From assembly GCA_947367845.1 (NCBI GenBank), contig CANBES010000010.1, forward strand, positions 1-60,284: a DNA stretch of 60,284 nt, given 5' to 3'. Both the position numbers and the translations under genes were made by a program. The first letter of the stretch is position 1; each line of letters begins with the position of its first letter. Positions 1 through 8,234 of this stretch are shown here, piece after piece. This DNA is from an uncultured Clostridium sp. (GTDB lineage Bacteria > Bacillota > Clostridia > TANB77 > CAG-508). The notes beneath the pieces were generated by a model that was given only the letters and a program-made list of their open reading frames with translations, did no database searches and had not been told where the DNA came from.

Positions 1-14
1 ATATATTTTTTCCC

Positions 15-53
15 AAATGATGTTTTTTTGCTCCGTCCCCAAAAACATCATTT
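15..53 (-). repeat. Class A GGGGACG hairpin repeat at the ispA stop codon
   Basis: Perfect 13-bp arms (AAATGATGTTTTT at 15-27 and its complement at 41-53) flank a core that reads GGGGACGGAGC on the minus strand. The ispA stop codon TGA (50-48) lies inside the arm, so the element supplies the stop. The same unit recurs at 5719, 8121, 8160, 23898, 25335, 26597 and 26628. It may act as a transcript 3' end or be a REP-like mobile element; neither is proven. Confidence 0.85.
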
Positions 54-936
54 ATTTCTATTTTGAATGTAAAGCGCAAGTTCTTTTAAAAATTCCGCTT
101 TTTCTCCATAAACACTTACTTCACTTATTGCTTCTTTTGTTATTTCATCTAATATTTTTTTTGCTCCCTCTAAGCCATATTTAGAAACATATGTGCATTT
201 TTCCAATTCTTTGTCATTTCCAACAGGTTTTCCTAGGATTTCTTCATTTCCTTCTTCTGACAAAATATCATCTTTTATTTGAAATGCTAATCCTATTCTT
301 TCTGCATAATTTGTTATTTTTTCTAAGTCTTTACCTTCTGCGTTTGCTAGTATTGCTCCCATTCTTGCACATAGCCTTAGCAATGCTCCTGTTTTGTTTT
401 TGTGGATATATTCTAATGTTTTATCATTTATCTGTTTACTTTCGTATTCAGTATCCACATATTCCCCAGCTATCATTCTATCAACTGCACTTGCAAATTC
501 TTTAAAGACTTTTATTTTATTTGATAATTCTTCTGGTTTTGATTTTTCTAAGTCTTCACTGATTACCATATATGCTTGATTTAACAATGCGTCTCCTGCA
601 AGTATCGCTGTTGCCTCATTAAATTGCTTGTGATTTGTTGGCTTTCCATGTCTGATGTCATCATTGTCAATCCCTGGTAAGTCATCGTGAATAAGTGAAA
701 AATTGTGTACCATTTCTATCGCCATAGCATATGGCATACATTTTTCTATGTCTTGCTTAAAAATTTGATATGTTGCAAGTACTAATATTGGTCTTATTCT
801 TTTTCCACCTGCCATAAGGCTGTATTCCATTGAATTGTTAAGTATTTTTTCTGGACATTCTTGCTTTCTTAAATAGTTGTCTAGTTCTTTGTTTACTATT
901 CCGCATGTATTGTTTTAGGTTTTCTTTAAAATCCAT
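48..936 (-). CDS. ispA: Polyprenyl (farnesyl/geranyl) diphosphate synthase, with a +1 frameshift at a CGG codon
   Basis: Condenses isopentenyl diphosphate with allylic diphosphates to make C15/C20 prenyl diphosphates. The first Asp-rich motif DDLPGIDNDD and GKPTNH are visible, and the second DDxxD-like motif is KDDILS. A frame open only from 830 would lack the usual N-terminal helix. The better start is ATG at 936, behind an AAAGGGG-type RBS and 11 bases after frr. It reads MDFKENLKQYM and then meets CGG at 903-901; dropping the C continues as GIVNKELDNYLRKQECPEK into MEYSLMAGGKRIRP. The corrected length is 295 residues, normal for IspA. Identity is secure; how the frame is restored is not. 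Confidence 0.88.
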
Positions 937-946
937 TGTTTCCCCT

Positions 947-1495
947 TTACACAGACATAACTTCTTTTTCTTTTGAAGCTAAAATTTTGTCAATTTCTTC
1001 TATGTTTTTGTCTGTCATTTTTTGAATTTCATTTTCAGCTTGTTTTAATTCATCTTCTGTTAAAGTCCCTTCTTTTTGTTCTGCTTTTGCTTGATCAATT
1101 CCTTCTCTTCTAATGCTTCTTATTGCAACTTTTGCTTCTTCTGACATTTTTCTTATATCTTTTACTAGTTCTTTTCTTCTCTCTTCATTTAATTCAGGGA
1201 AAGCTAGTCTTATTACTTTTCCATCATTATTTGGGTTTATTCCGATGTCAGACGCTAAAATTGCTTTTTCTATTTCTTTTAATACACTTGCATCCCAAGG
1301 TTGAATTACTATTAATCTTGCTTCAGGAACTGATACACCTGCTACTTGGTTTATTGGTGTTGGTGTTCCATAATAGTCTATTTTAACCTTGTTTAATATT
1401 GCTGGGTTCGCTCTTCCAGCTCTTACCTCTGATAATTTTTCGCTATATACGCTTATTGATTTCTCCATTTTTTCTTTTAAATTTGTATAATCCAT
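947..1495 (-). CDS. frr: Ribosome recycling factor
   Basis: RRF releases ribosomes from mRNA after termination, together with EF-G. The 182-residue length is normal, and the sequence shows the family N-terminus, the RAGRANPAIL segment, the region PINQVAGVSVPEARLIVIQPWD and the C-terminal helix with DEIDKIL-like spacing. ATG at 1495 follows AAGGAGAGATTAAAA. It lies downstream of pyrH in the classic pyrH-frr order and 11 bases before the likely ispA start, so it is probably cotranscribed with both. Confidence 0.97.
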   Translation of the reverse strand: MDYTNLKEKMEKSISVYSEKLSEVRAGRANPAILNKVKIDYYGTPTPINQVAGVSVPEARLIVIQPWDASVLKEIEKAILASDIGINPNNDGKVIRLAFPELNEERRKELVKDIRKMSEEAKVAIRSIRREGIDQAKAEQKEGTLTEDELKQAENEIQKMTDKNIEEIDKILASKEKEVMSV

Positions 1496-1567
1496 TTTTA
1501 ATCTCTCCTTTTTAATTACATTATTTATATAAACGGATTTAAAGTAGTATATTACTAGGCAAACAAG

Positions 1568-1613
1568 CTAAAAATTTTTGAGATAATACGTTTGTATATC
1601 GAAAAATTTTTAG
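1568..1613. repeat. Spaced inverted repeat between pyrH and frr
   Basis: CTAAAAATTTTT at 1568-1579 is repeated inverted at 1602-1613, with a spacer of about 22 bases. It lies in the 155-base pyrH-frr gap, which has no ORF. It could be an RNA hairpin between the cistrons; no U-tract follows, so it does not look like a terminator. Confidence 0.5.
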
Positions 1614-1650
1614 TGAAGTTTAACGAAGTAAGATGCTGCTTAAAATTCGT

Positions 1651-2358
1651 TTACGATACGATTGTACCGATTCTTTCGCCCTTAACAGCTCTAACAATAT
1701 TTTCTGGGTCCTCAATTCCAAACACTAAAAGTGGAATTTCATTATCTCTACACATTGCAGTGGCAGTAGAATCCATAACCTTCAAATCTTTTTCCAAAAC
1801 ATCCATATAAGAAATTTCTGTATATCTTTCTGCATTAGGATTAACCTTAGGGTCATCTGAGTAAACCGCATCAATTGATTTTCCTAATAAAATAATCTCT
1901 GCACCAATTTCAGTTGCTCTTAAAACTGCTGCAGTATCTGTTGTAAAATATGGGTGCCCTGTACCACATGCAAATACAACAACTCTTCCTTTTCCCAAGT
2001 GTTTTTCTGCTTTTCTTTGTATAAATGGTTCTGCTATTTCTCTCATTTCAATTGCAGTTTGCACTCTAGTAAATATTCCTCTTGCTTCCAATGCATCTTG
2101 TAATGCTAATCCATTCATAGCTGTTGCAAGCATTCCCATGTAGTCTGCTGTTGTCCTTTCCATTTGATGTCCATTTCTTCCACGCCAGAAATTTCCACCG
2201 CCTACTACTATTCCTACTTCTACTCCCATTTCTACAATTTCTTTTACTTTATCACATATTTTTCCTACTGTTTCTACGTTTACTCCTGTCTTTTGTTCTC
2301 CTGCTAGTGCTTCTCCGCTTAATTTTAAAAGTACTCTTTTATACTTAAGTTCTGCCAC
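1651..2358 (-). CDS. pyrH: Uridylate kinase (UMP kinase)
   Basis: Phosphorylates UMP to UDP; amino-acid-kinase fold, usually a hexamer regulated by UTP/GTP. The 235 residues show the N-terminal [12 protein letters not shown], the glycine-rich [10 protein letters not shown], the DYMGMLAT segment, [13 protein letters not shown] and [11 protein letters not shown], all typical of bacterial PyrH. The start is GTG at 2358, behind AAGGAG. It sits between tsf and frr in the conserved order, but a terminator and a repeat separate it from tsf, so it may have its own promoter (a possible -10 TAGAAT lies near 2390). Confidence 0.97.
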   Translation of the reverse strand: MAELKYKRVLLKLSGEALAGEQKTGVNVETVGKICDKVKEIVEMGVEVGIVVGGGNFWRGRNGHQMERTTADYMGMLATAMNGLALQDALEARGIFTRVQTAIEMREIAEPFIQRKAEKHLGKGRVVVFACGTGHPYFTTDTAAVLRATEIGAEIILLGKSIDAVYSDDPKVNPNAERYTEISYMDVLEKDLKVMDSTATAMCRDNEIPLLVFGIEDPENIVRAVKGERIGTIVS

Positions 2359-2459
2359 TATTTTTCACTCTCCTTAATTTTTGTTATCAGGCCTATTCTA
2401 TCATATATTTGGAAAAAATACAGTAGTTTTTTGATATTTTCTTAATATTTTCTTAATTA

Positions 2460-2497
2460 TTGCCAAGAAGGTCCGTCCCCATTGGCACCATTGGCAA
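2460..2497 (-). repeat. Class B GGGGACGG hairpin repeat
   Basis: Arms TTGCCAA and TTGGCAA enclose a core that reads GGGGACGGACCTTC on the minus strand. It lies in the tsf-pyrH gap just beyond the tsf terminator. Its core matches the class A elements but its arms differ. Confidence 0.75.
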
Positions 2498-2510
2498 TTT
2501 TTTCTCCACA

Positions 2511-2535
2511 AAAAAACGGTATAATATATATACCG
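2511..2535 (-). terminator. Intrinsic terminator after tsf
   Basis: On the minus strand a CGGTATA/TATACCG stem with a short AT loop is followed directly by a run of T. It lies 12 bases beyond the tsf stop and ends the rpsB-tsf transcript before pyrH. Confidence 0.75.
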
Positions 2536-2547
2536 CTTTTCTTTATC

Positions 2548-3426
2548 TTATTTTAATTGTTTCATAACTTCTTCAGCAAAGTTTTCTTCTTTTTTCTCGA
2601 TTCCTTCGCCTTTTTCAAATCTTGCAAATTCAACTACTTCAGCATCTTTTTCTGCTAATAATTGAGATACTTTCATATCTGGATTTTTAACAAATGCTTG
2701 GTCAACTAAGCATATTTCGCTAAAGAATTTTCCAATTCTACCTTGTACTATTTTTTCAGCTATTGCTTCTGGTTTTCCTTCATTCATTGTTTGAGCTTTT
2801 AAGATTTCTTTTTCTTTTTCTACTCTTTCAGCTGGAACTGAAGCTTCGTTTAAGTATTCAGGTCTTGCAGCTGCTATTTGCATACATACGTCTTTTGCAA
2901 CTTCGCTTGTTCCTTTTTTCATATTTACTAATACTGCTATTTTTCCGTCTCCATGGATATATTTTTCAACTAATCCTTCAGCTTCAAATCTTGCAAATCT
3001 TCTGATGTTCATGTTTTCCCCGATTGTAGCTATTTTTTCAACTAATACTTCGTTTACTGTTTTTCCAGCTACTTCGATTGATTCTTGTGCTAGTAATTCT
3101 TCTACATCTTTAGGATTTTTTTCTACTACTTGTTTTGCTACATTCATTACAAAGTTTTTGAATTCTTCATTTTTTGCAACAAAGTCTGTTTCAGCATTTA
3201 CTTCAACTACTGCTCCTACTTTTCCGTCTTCTGAGATGTATCCTTCAACTAGTCCTTCTGCTGCTACTCTTCCTGATTTTTTAGCTGCTTTTGCAATTCC
3301 TCTTTCTCTTAATAGTTCAATTGCTTTTTCCATGTCTCCGTCTGTTTCTGTTAATACTTTTTTGCAGTCCATCATTCCTGCACCTGTTTTTTCTCTTAGT
3401 TCTTTTACTAAGCTTGCTGTAACCAT
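2548..3426 (-). CDS. tsf: Elongation factor Ts
   Basis: Guanine nucleotide exchange factor for EF-Tu. The N-terminal UBA-like domain (VKELREKTGAGMMDCKKVL) and the TDFVAKNEEF motif that contacts EF-Tu are present, followed by the dimerisation-type core. The length of 292 residues is normal. ATG at 3426 follows GGAGGAAATATA. It lies 29 bases after rpsB, the near-universal operon partner, and is followed by an intrinsic terminator. Confidence 0.98.
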   Translation of the reverse strand: MVTASLVKELREKTGAGMMDCKKVLTETDGDMEKAIELLRERGIAKAAKKSGRVAAEGLVEGYISEDGKVGAVVEVNAETDFVAKNEEFKNFVMNVAKQVVEKNPKDVEELLAQESIEVAGKTVNEVLVEKIATIGENMNIRRFARFEAEGLVEKYIHGDGKIAVLVNMKKGTSEVAKDVCMQIAAARPEYLNEASVPAERVEKEKEILKAQTMNEGKPEAIAEKIVQGRIGKFFSEICLVDQAFVKNPDMKVSQLLAEKDAEVVEFARFEKGEGIEKKEENFAEEVMKQLK

Positions 3427-3455
3427 TATATTTCCTCCTTTATATAATTAAGGTA

Positions 3456-4223
3456 TTATTCTTCGTTTGCTACCACTTCTTCAATTGTTGTAGCTTCTTC
3501 AGTTTCTACTGGTTGTTCTTCAACTTCTGCTTCGAAACTTTCGCCTTGTTTTCCTTCGATTACTGCGTTTGCCATTACGTCTGCAATTAGTTTTACTGCT
3601 CTTATTGCATCGTCATTTCCTGGTATTGCATAATCTACTTCTTCTGGATTACAGTTTGTGTCTACTAATCCAACTACTGGTATTCCTATTTTTTTAGCTT
3701 CTAATATTGCTATTCTTTCTTTTTTAGGGTCTACTAAGAAGATTACTCCTGGTAGTTCGTTCATTTCTTTGATTCCACCTAGGTTTTTTTCTAGTTTTTC
3801 CATTTCTTTCTTTAATAGTATTACTTCTTTTTTAGGTAATACTTCAAATGTTCCGTCTTCTGCCATTGCTTCTAAGTCTTTTAATCTTTGAATTCTTTTT
3901 TGGATTGTTCCAAAGTTTGTTAGCATTCCTCCTAACCATCTTTGGTCAACATAGTACATTCCACATTTGATTGCTGCTTCTTTCATGCATTCTTGTGCTT
4001 GTTTTTTTGTTCCTACGAATAGTACTGTTTTTCCTTCCTCTGCTTGTTCTTTAACAAAGCTGTATGCTTCGTCTAATTTTTTTGATGTTTTTTGTAAGTC
4101 GATGATGTGTATTCCGTTTCTAGCTTGAAATATGTATTCAGCCATTTTTGGATCCCATCTTCTTGTTTGATGTCCAAAGTGAACACCTGCTTCTAGTAAT
4201 TGTTTCATTGCAACTACTGCCAT
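3456..4223 (-). CDS. rpsB: 30S ribosomal protein S2
   Basis: Small-subunit protein needed for S1 binding and 30S assembly. The start is placed at ATG 4223 ([23 protein letters not shown]), behind GGGAGGAATTTAAA; an upstream in-frame extension lacks an RBS. Conserved stretches are [23 protein letters not shown] and the [12 protein letters not shown] region. The acidic Glu-rich C-terminal tail is common in Firmicutes. First gene of rpsB-tsf, read from a consensus promoter at 4334-4362. Confidence 0.97.
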   Translation of the reverse strand: MAVVAMKQLLEAGVHFGHQTRRWDPKMAEYIFQARNGIHIIDLQKTSKKLDEAYSFVKEQAEEGKTVLFVGTKKQAQECMKEAAIKCGMYYVDQRWLGGMLTNFGTIQKRIQRLKDLEAMAEDGTFEVLPKKEVILLKKEMEKLEKNLGGIKEMNELPGVIFLVDPKKERIAILEAKKIGIPVVGLVDTNCNPEEVDYAIPGNDDAIRAVKLIADVMANAVIEGKQGESFEAEVEEQPVETEEATTIEEVVANEE

Positions 4224-4333
4224 TTTAAATTCCTCCCTTTTTTGTTTTTTCTTCCACAAAGTTCTTCGTTTTTTCGGACCAACTTTGTTGGCACTTCCTT
4301 TAAAACTCTCTTTGTGTGATTGATACGCTCATT

Positions 4334-4362
4334 ATTTTACCACACTTTTTAAGATAATTCAA
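4334..4362 (-). promoter_or_regulatory. Sigma-A-type promoter of rpsB-tsf
   Basis: On the minus strand TTGAAT, a 17-base spacer and TAAAAT match the housekeeping consensus. The leader of roughly 100 bases contains the small stem CCAACaaaGTTGG, a possible autoregulatory leader that I cannot assign to a family. Confidence 0.7.
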
Positions 4363-4463
4363 GGCTTTTGAAAACTTTTTTGAGTAAAGTTGCAAAAAAA
4401 TCTCCTTTGCATATTATCTAACAAGGAAATTTTCCTAAAATTTAAAAGAAAGGAGGTCAGACT

Positions 4464-5720
4464 ATGAAAAAGAACATAAAACAAAAAATAGCCATAGTAT
4501 TTCTATTTATAGTAATTTTTACATCTTTCATCCAAACACCCATCCTTGCCTTTGGACCTTCAAGCGACAAAATCTATCAAGGAATAGACGTCAGCTCATG
4601 GCAAGGAAACATTGACTTTGCAGCTGTAAAAAACTCAGGAATTGAGTTTGTATACATCAAATCAAGTGAAGGGACTAGATATATAGACCCATATTTTGAA
4701 CAAAACTATCAGAACGCAAAAGCCAATGGATTAAAAGTAGGATTTTACCACTATGTAACCGCAAGAAATACTGACGAAGCAAGAGCTCAAGCCAACTTTT
4801 TTGCTAGGGTAATTAGCAATAAAAGTCCTGATTGCAGACTTGCAATGGACTTTGAAAGTTTTGGAAATTTGTCCGTATCTGAAATTAATGAAATTTCTAG
4901 GGTGTTTCTAGAAACCTTAGAAAGCGTTACAGGTGCCAAAGCGGTTATTTATTCAAATGCTTATGATGCTCGAGCTATATTTGGAGCTGAACTTACAAAA
5001 TATCCTCTTTGGGTCGCTAATTATGGCGTAAGCAGCCCTCAACCAAATGGTAAGTGGGAAAATTGGGTTGGCTGGCAATATACTAGTACTGGTAGAGTTG
5101 ATGGAATTTCTGGCTATGTAGATAGAAATCAATTTACAGACGGAATATTACAGTCATCTTCAACCGTAATCCCTGAACCTGACACGCCATCACCTGAGCC
5201 AGAAACTGGTGGCACAATCACTTATACTGTACAACGTGGAGATACTTTAAGCGAAATCGCTATGCGTTATGGTACAACTGTGTCTAGCATAGTTTCTCTA
5301 AATCCAATCATTACAAACCCCAACTTAATTTATCCAGGCTGGCAACTTACAATAAGAAGTTCTAACTCTTCTGGAGGCTCACAAACATATTACACTGTAC
5401 AAAGTGGCGATACTTTAAGCAAAATTGCAATTAGATACAACACCTCTGTATCAAGTATTGTATCATTAAACCCTTCTATTAAAAATCCAAATTTAATTTT
5501 CCCTGGTCAAAGACTTTTAATAAATGTTAACCAAGATTTTGGTGGTCAAAATACTTGCGGAAAAATTTTATATACAATTAAGTATGGTGATACTTTAAGC
5601 CAACTTGCTCTTGAGCATCATTCTACTGTTCAAGAAATTGCATTATTAAATAATATTGCAAATCCTAACTTGATTTATGCAGGAGAGATGATTAGAATTC
5701 CATGTTGTTGTAACAACTGA
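4464..5720 (+). CDS. Secreted GH25 lysozyme with three LysM domains
   Basis: Peptidoglycan hydrolase (muramidase) that probably acts on the cell's own wall. A signal peptide covers about residues 1-30 (KQKIAIVFLFIVIF). The GH25 domain (about 38-225) shows GIDVSSWQG, YIKSSEG, GFYHYV and the catalytic LAMDFE. Three LysM repeats follow a Pro-rich linker (YTVQRGDTLSEIA, YYTVQSGDTLSKIA, YTIKYGDTLSQLA). The protein ends in CCCNN. ATG at 4464 follows AAAGGAGG. The TGA stop lies inside a class A repeat, and the gene has its own terminator shared with the convergent HD gene. Confidence 0.95.
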   Translation: MKKNIKQKIAIVFLFIVIFTSFIQTPILAFGPSSDKIYQGIDVSSWQGNIDFAAVKNSGIEFVYIKSSEGTRYIDPYFEQNYQNAKANGLKVGFYHYVTARNTDEARAQANFFARVISNKSPDCRLAMDFESFGNLSVSEINEISRVFLETLESVTGAKAVIYSNAYDARAIFGAELTKYPLWVANYGVSSPQPNGKWENWVGWQYTSTGRVDGISGYVDRNQFTDGILQSSSTVIPEPDTPSPEPETGGTITYTVQRGDTLSEIAMRYGTTVSSIVSLNPIITNPNLIYPGWQLTIRSSNSSGGSQTYYTVQSGDTLSKIAIRYNTSVSSIVSLNPSIKNPNLIFPGQRLLINVNQDFGGQNTCGKILYTIKYGDTLSQLALEHHSTVQEIALLNNIANPNLIYAGEMIRIPCCCNN

Positions 5721-5749
5721 TGTTTTTGGGGACGGAGCAAAAATACATC
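5719..5749 (+). repeat. Class A GGGGACG hairpin repeat at the lysozyme stop codon
   Basis: Arms GATGTTTTT and AAAATACATC flank GGGGACGGAGC on the plus strand. TGATG starts at 5718, so the lysozyme TGA is shared with the element, the same arrangement as at ispA and porB. Confidence 0.85.
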
Positions 5750-5767
5750 GTTTTATATCTCAGTCAC

Positions 5768-5811
5768 AAAAAAGGAACAATGCTTTTAAATTTTAGCATT
5801 TGTTCCTTTTT
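5768..5811. terminator. Bidirectional intrinsic terminator
   Basis: AAAAAGGAACA pairs with TGTTCCTTTTT, with an inner TGCT/AGCA stem. A-rich and T-rich flanks let it work for the lysozyme (plus) and the HD gene (minus), which converge here. Confidence 0.85.
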
Positions 5812-5812
5812 A

Positions 5813-6361
5813 TTAGAATAACTTTTCTAAGATTTTTTTATATCTCTTAAAAATTGGATGATTTTCATCTTGATTTTTTATACAGCTTTTATACACGCTA
5901 GTGTAATACCATTTTTGTTTCTCTTTACCTCTTTTTAGCGAACTCCAAGCTTTTTCTTCTCCATATTTTTCTATACATTCGTATAAATCTTCTAAATTAC
6001 TTATTTTATCGCACGCTACTATTAGTTTTGACCCCAATGGAGCTTCCTCTAAATGCTCTATTGTATGTTTTTTTCTTTCTTCCCATTCTAATGTCTTATC
6101 TAGTTCAGAAGCATCATATACATAGTCTCTAACTTTTTTACCAAATTGTTCTTCTATATATTCAAAACTATATGGAGTATCTTCAACTACATCGTGTAAT
6201 ATCCCTGCAATTACCACATCTTCATCGCAATTATTTCTCTGTAATAACATTCCAACTGTAAACGGATGAAATATCATATCAATATCTTCGATTTTTCTCT
6301 TTTGACCTTTATGCGCTTTTGTTGCAAAATAAATTGCATATTCTATTCTATCTTTTTGCAT
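5813..6361 (-). CDS. HD-domain phosphohydrolase, small alarmone hydrolase-like
   Basis: Resembles the hydrolase half of RelA/SpoT and Mesh1-type small alarmone hydrolases, which remove pyrophosphate from (p)ppGpp. The metal-binding pattern is visible: an early H in ATKAHKGQ, FHPF, the HD pair in AGILHDVVEDT and a later KISNL segment. There is no synthetase, TGS or ACT domain in its 182 residues. Single gene with its own terminator. The hydrolase fold is secure; the substrate is inferred and could be another nucleotide. Confidence 0.75.
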   Translation of the reverse strand: MQKDRIEYAIYFATKAHKGQKRKIEDIDMIFHPFTVGMLLQRNNCDEDVVIAGILHDVVEDTPYSFEYIEEQFGKKVRDYVYDASELDKTLEWEERKKHTIEHLEEAPLGSKLIVACDKISNLEDLYECIEKYGEEKAWSSLKRGKEKQKWYYTSVYKSCIKNQDENHPIFKRYKKILEKLF

Positions 6362-6430
6362 TTCTTATCCCTCTTTTCTCATTTATTATATCTTATTCTA
6401 TTTTTTATTTCAATATGTTTTTATAAATCC

Positions 6431-6459
6431 TTGACTTTAGATTTGCTACCTGTTATAAT
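6431..6459 (+). promoter_or_regulatory. Sigma-A-type promoter
   Basis: TTGACT, 17 bases, TATAAT, upstream of the P-loop gene at 6488. The same arrangement precedes the stand-alone plus-strand genes at 29918 and 34125. Confidence 0.8.
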
Positions 6460-6487
6460 GTTTTCATAAATAATAGGAGGTATTAGT

Positions 6488-7087
6488 ATGACTATACGGC
6501 CGTATGTTGTAAAATTTATTGGAACACCTGAAGCAGGTAAGACATCCACACTCAATCAATTGCCATTTATGTTTAAGAAAGACTCTATCAGTAGCCTTGT
6601 CATTCAAGAATCTGCCGAACTTCTTCCTAAACATATTCCCAAAGGTTCAAATGATGCTGATTTGTGGATACGATTACACACTTTTGGTAAAGTTATATCT
6701 GCACATCACTTAAAAAGCTATGATATAATTTTAATTGATCGTGGCTGTGTTGATAATGAATTTTGGGCAATCAAACATTATGAAGACAATGTTCTTTCTG
6801 ATGAAGAATATAACACACGTCTTCATTTGTTTAATTCAAAATTTTCACCTGATTTAGTGATTACTTTTACTGTATCACCAGAAACTGCCATTTCTCGAAA
6901 AGGCTATGAAGGAACTACTGTTACAAAAGCTTTTATTAGAGATTTTAACCATCAATTACTAAAATTTTATAACACTATTGAAATTCCAAAAACCAAAATT
7001 GATACTTCTTCTTTGACAAAAGAAGAAACTTTATTTAAAGCGTATGAATTTATTTTATACAACTATTATAAGTTTTGTACAAATTAG
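6488..7087 (+). CDS. P-loop nucleoside/nucleotide kinase-like NTPase
   Basis: The Walker A motif GTPEAGKTST is at about residues 12-21, and a DRGCVD segment near residue 85 resembles the kinase DR(S/G) motif. The fold suggests an AAA-type or thymidylate-kinase-like small kinase; the substrate is unknown. It has 199 residues, an RBS AGGAGG, its own promoter and a terminator. Codon 4 is CGG followed by CCG, read in frame with no shift, unlike the CGG sites in the core genes. With the ROK gene at 29918 and the GT2 gene at 34125 it forms a set of stand-alone, possibly acquired genes. Confidence 0.65.
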   Translation: MTIRPYVVKFIGTPEAGKTSTLNQLPFMFKKDSISSLVIQESAELLPKHIPKGSNDADLWIRLHTFGKVISAHHLKSYDIILIDRGCVDNEFWAIKHYEDNVLSDEEYNTRLHLFNSKFSPDLVITFTVSPETAISRKGYEGTTVTKAFIRDFNHQLLKFYNTIEIPKTKIDTSSLTKEETLFKAYEFILYNYYKFCTN

Positions 7088-7095
7088 GAATTTCA

Positions 7096-7130
7096 AAAAG
7101 ACTCCATTTCTATTTTGGAGTCTTTTTTTA
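7096..7130. terminator. Bidirectional intrinsic terminator
   Basis: AAAAAGACTCCA and TGGAGTCTTTTT form a 12-bp stem with a 9-base loop. It lies just after the P-loop gene and at the end of the convergent ROK gene. Confidence 0.9.
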
Positions 7131-8066
7131 TATTGTTGCTCCAATAATTCCAGCATCATTCCTAAAAATAGCTGTTTTGACTACAATTTCTTCTCTCTTA
7201 TTAAACAAAACATTATCTTTCAACAATTCCTTTTTCAATCTGTCAAGTAAAACCTCTTCAAAATAAACAAAACTTCCGCCAATACCAACAGCCTCAGGCT
7301 CGAAAATATTTATCAAATTTGCAATTCCTATACTTAAACTTTCTATAAATTCTTGAACAACAGTCTCTATCTGCTCTGAATGTTTCGCTTCAATAGAACC
7401 ACCCTCAAAACTTTTTTGGCCTGTCCCAAAAAGATTATTTCTAATTATTTCAAAAAGTTCCTTACCACTAACTTCTTCACCCACACCCAAAACTTCTCGC
7501 AAATTAGTCTTTAAAGCTTTCATTGAAGCATATTTCTCAAAACATCCCTTTTTTCCACAATTACATTGCTTGCCATTTTTCTCTGTTATCATATGGCCAA
7601 ATTCACAGCCAGGTAAATCGCCACAATCAAGTAAACTATTATTTATTATAACAGCTCCGCCAATACCTGTTCCCAATGTCAAGAAAATACTTCTGTTATA
7701 ATTTTTTAAACTTCCATATGTACTTTCTGCAATTGCTGCACATTTAGCATCATTTCTTATTTGTATTGGTAAGTCTATCTCTTTTTCTAATTCTTCAACT
7801 ATGTTAAAGTTTTTAATCCCTAAATTCACTGATTTCACTATTATACCATTGCTTACTGTTCCTGGTATTGCAATTCCTATATTTGTTATTTTGTGCTTTT
7901 TACTTAATAATTGCACATTTTCTATTATATAACTAGTTATTGTGTTTTTTATTTTCTTTTTTTCAATTCCTTTTAGTCTCTTTTCAAACTTTTCAATTAT
8001 TCTTCCATTCTTGTCTACTACTCCTATTGCTATGTGACTTCCACCTAAATCTATTCCAATTTTCAT
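7128..8066 (-). CDS. ROK-family sugar kinase, probable glucokinase
   Basis: Phosphorylates a hexose with ATP, most likely glucose. The N-terminal phosphate loop DLGGSHIAIGVVD, the central GTGIGGAVI and the ROK signature with zinc ligands (GCEFGHMI, then CNCGKKGCFEKYAS) are all visible. The length of 312 residues is normal for Firmicute glucokinases. ATG at 8066 follows AAGGAGACC. Single gene that ends at a shared terminator. A second, shorter ROK protein is encoded at 29918. Confidence 0.88.
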   Translation of the reverse strand: MKIGIDLGGSHIAIGVVDKNGRIIEKFEKRLKGIEKKKIKNTITSYIIENVQLLSKKHKITNIGIAIPGTVSNGIIVKSVNLGIKNFNIVEELEKEIDLPIQIRNDAKCAAIAESTYGSLKNYNRSIFLTLGTGIGGAVIINNSLLDCGDLPGCEFGHMITEKNGKQCNCGKKGCFEKYASMKALKTNLREVLGVGEEVSGKELFEIIRNNLFGTGQKSFEGGSIEAKHSEQIETVVQEFIESLSIGIANLINIFEPEAVGIGGSFVYFEEVLLDRLKKELLKDNVLFNKREEIVVKTAIFRNDAGIIGATI

Positions 8067-8120
8067 AGTTGGTCTCCTTAATAAAAATATTTCGTTCTAT
8101 TTATAGAACTTTAATTAAAT

Positions 8121-8190
8121 GATGTATTTTTGCTCCGTCCCCAAAAACATCAATTAAACGATGTATTTTTGCTCCGTCCCCAAAAACATC
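8121..8190 (-). repeat. Two tandem class A GGGGACG hairpin repeats
   Basis: Two near-identical units (8121-8151 and 8160-8190), each with GATG...CATC arms around a core reading GGGGACGGAGC on the minus strand. They lie in the ROK-pilC gap downstream of the pilus operon, next to a class C unit at 8195. Confidence 0.85.
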
Positions 8191-8194
8191 GAAA

Positions 8195-8223
8195 TGTCCA
8201 AAAGGAAACGTCCCCTTTGGACA
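8195..8223 (-). repeat. Class C GGGGACGTTTCC hairpin repeat
   Basis: Arms TGTCCAAA and TTTGGACA enclose a core reading GGGGACGTTTCC on the minus strand. It starts 11 bases beyond the pilC stop and may mark the end of the pilus transcript. Confidence 0.8.
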
Positions 8224-8234
8224 CTTTTGATAAA

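Noticed and set aside
8121..8223. Tandem repeats as a CRISPR array
   Set aside because: Units are palindromic, adjoin with 8-base gaps rather than uniform spacers, and no cas gene is near.
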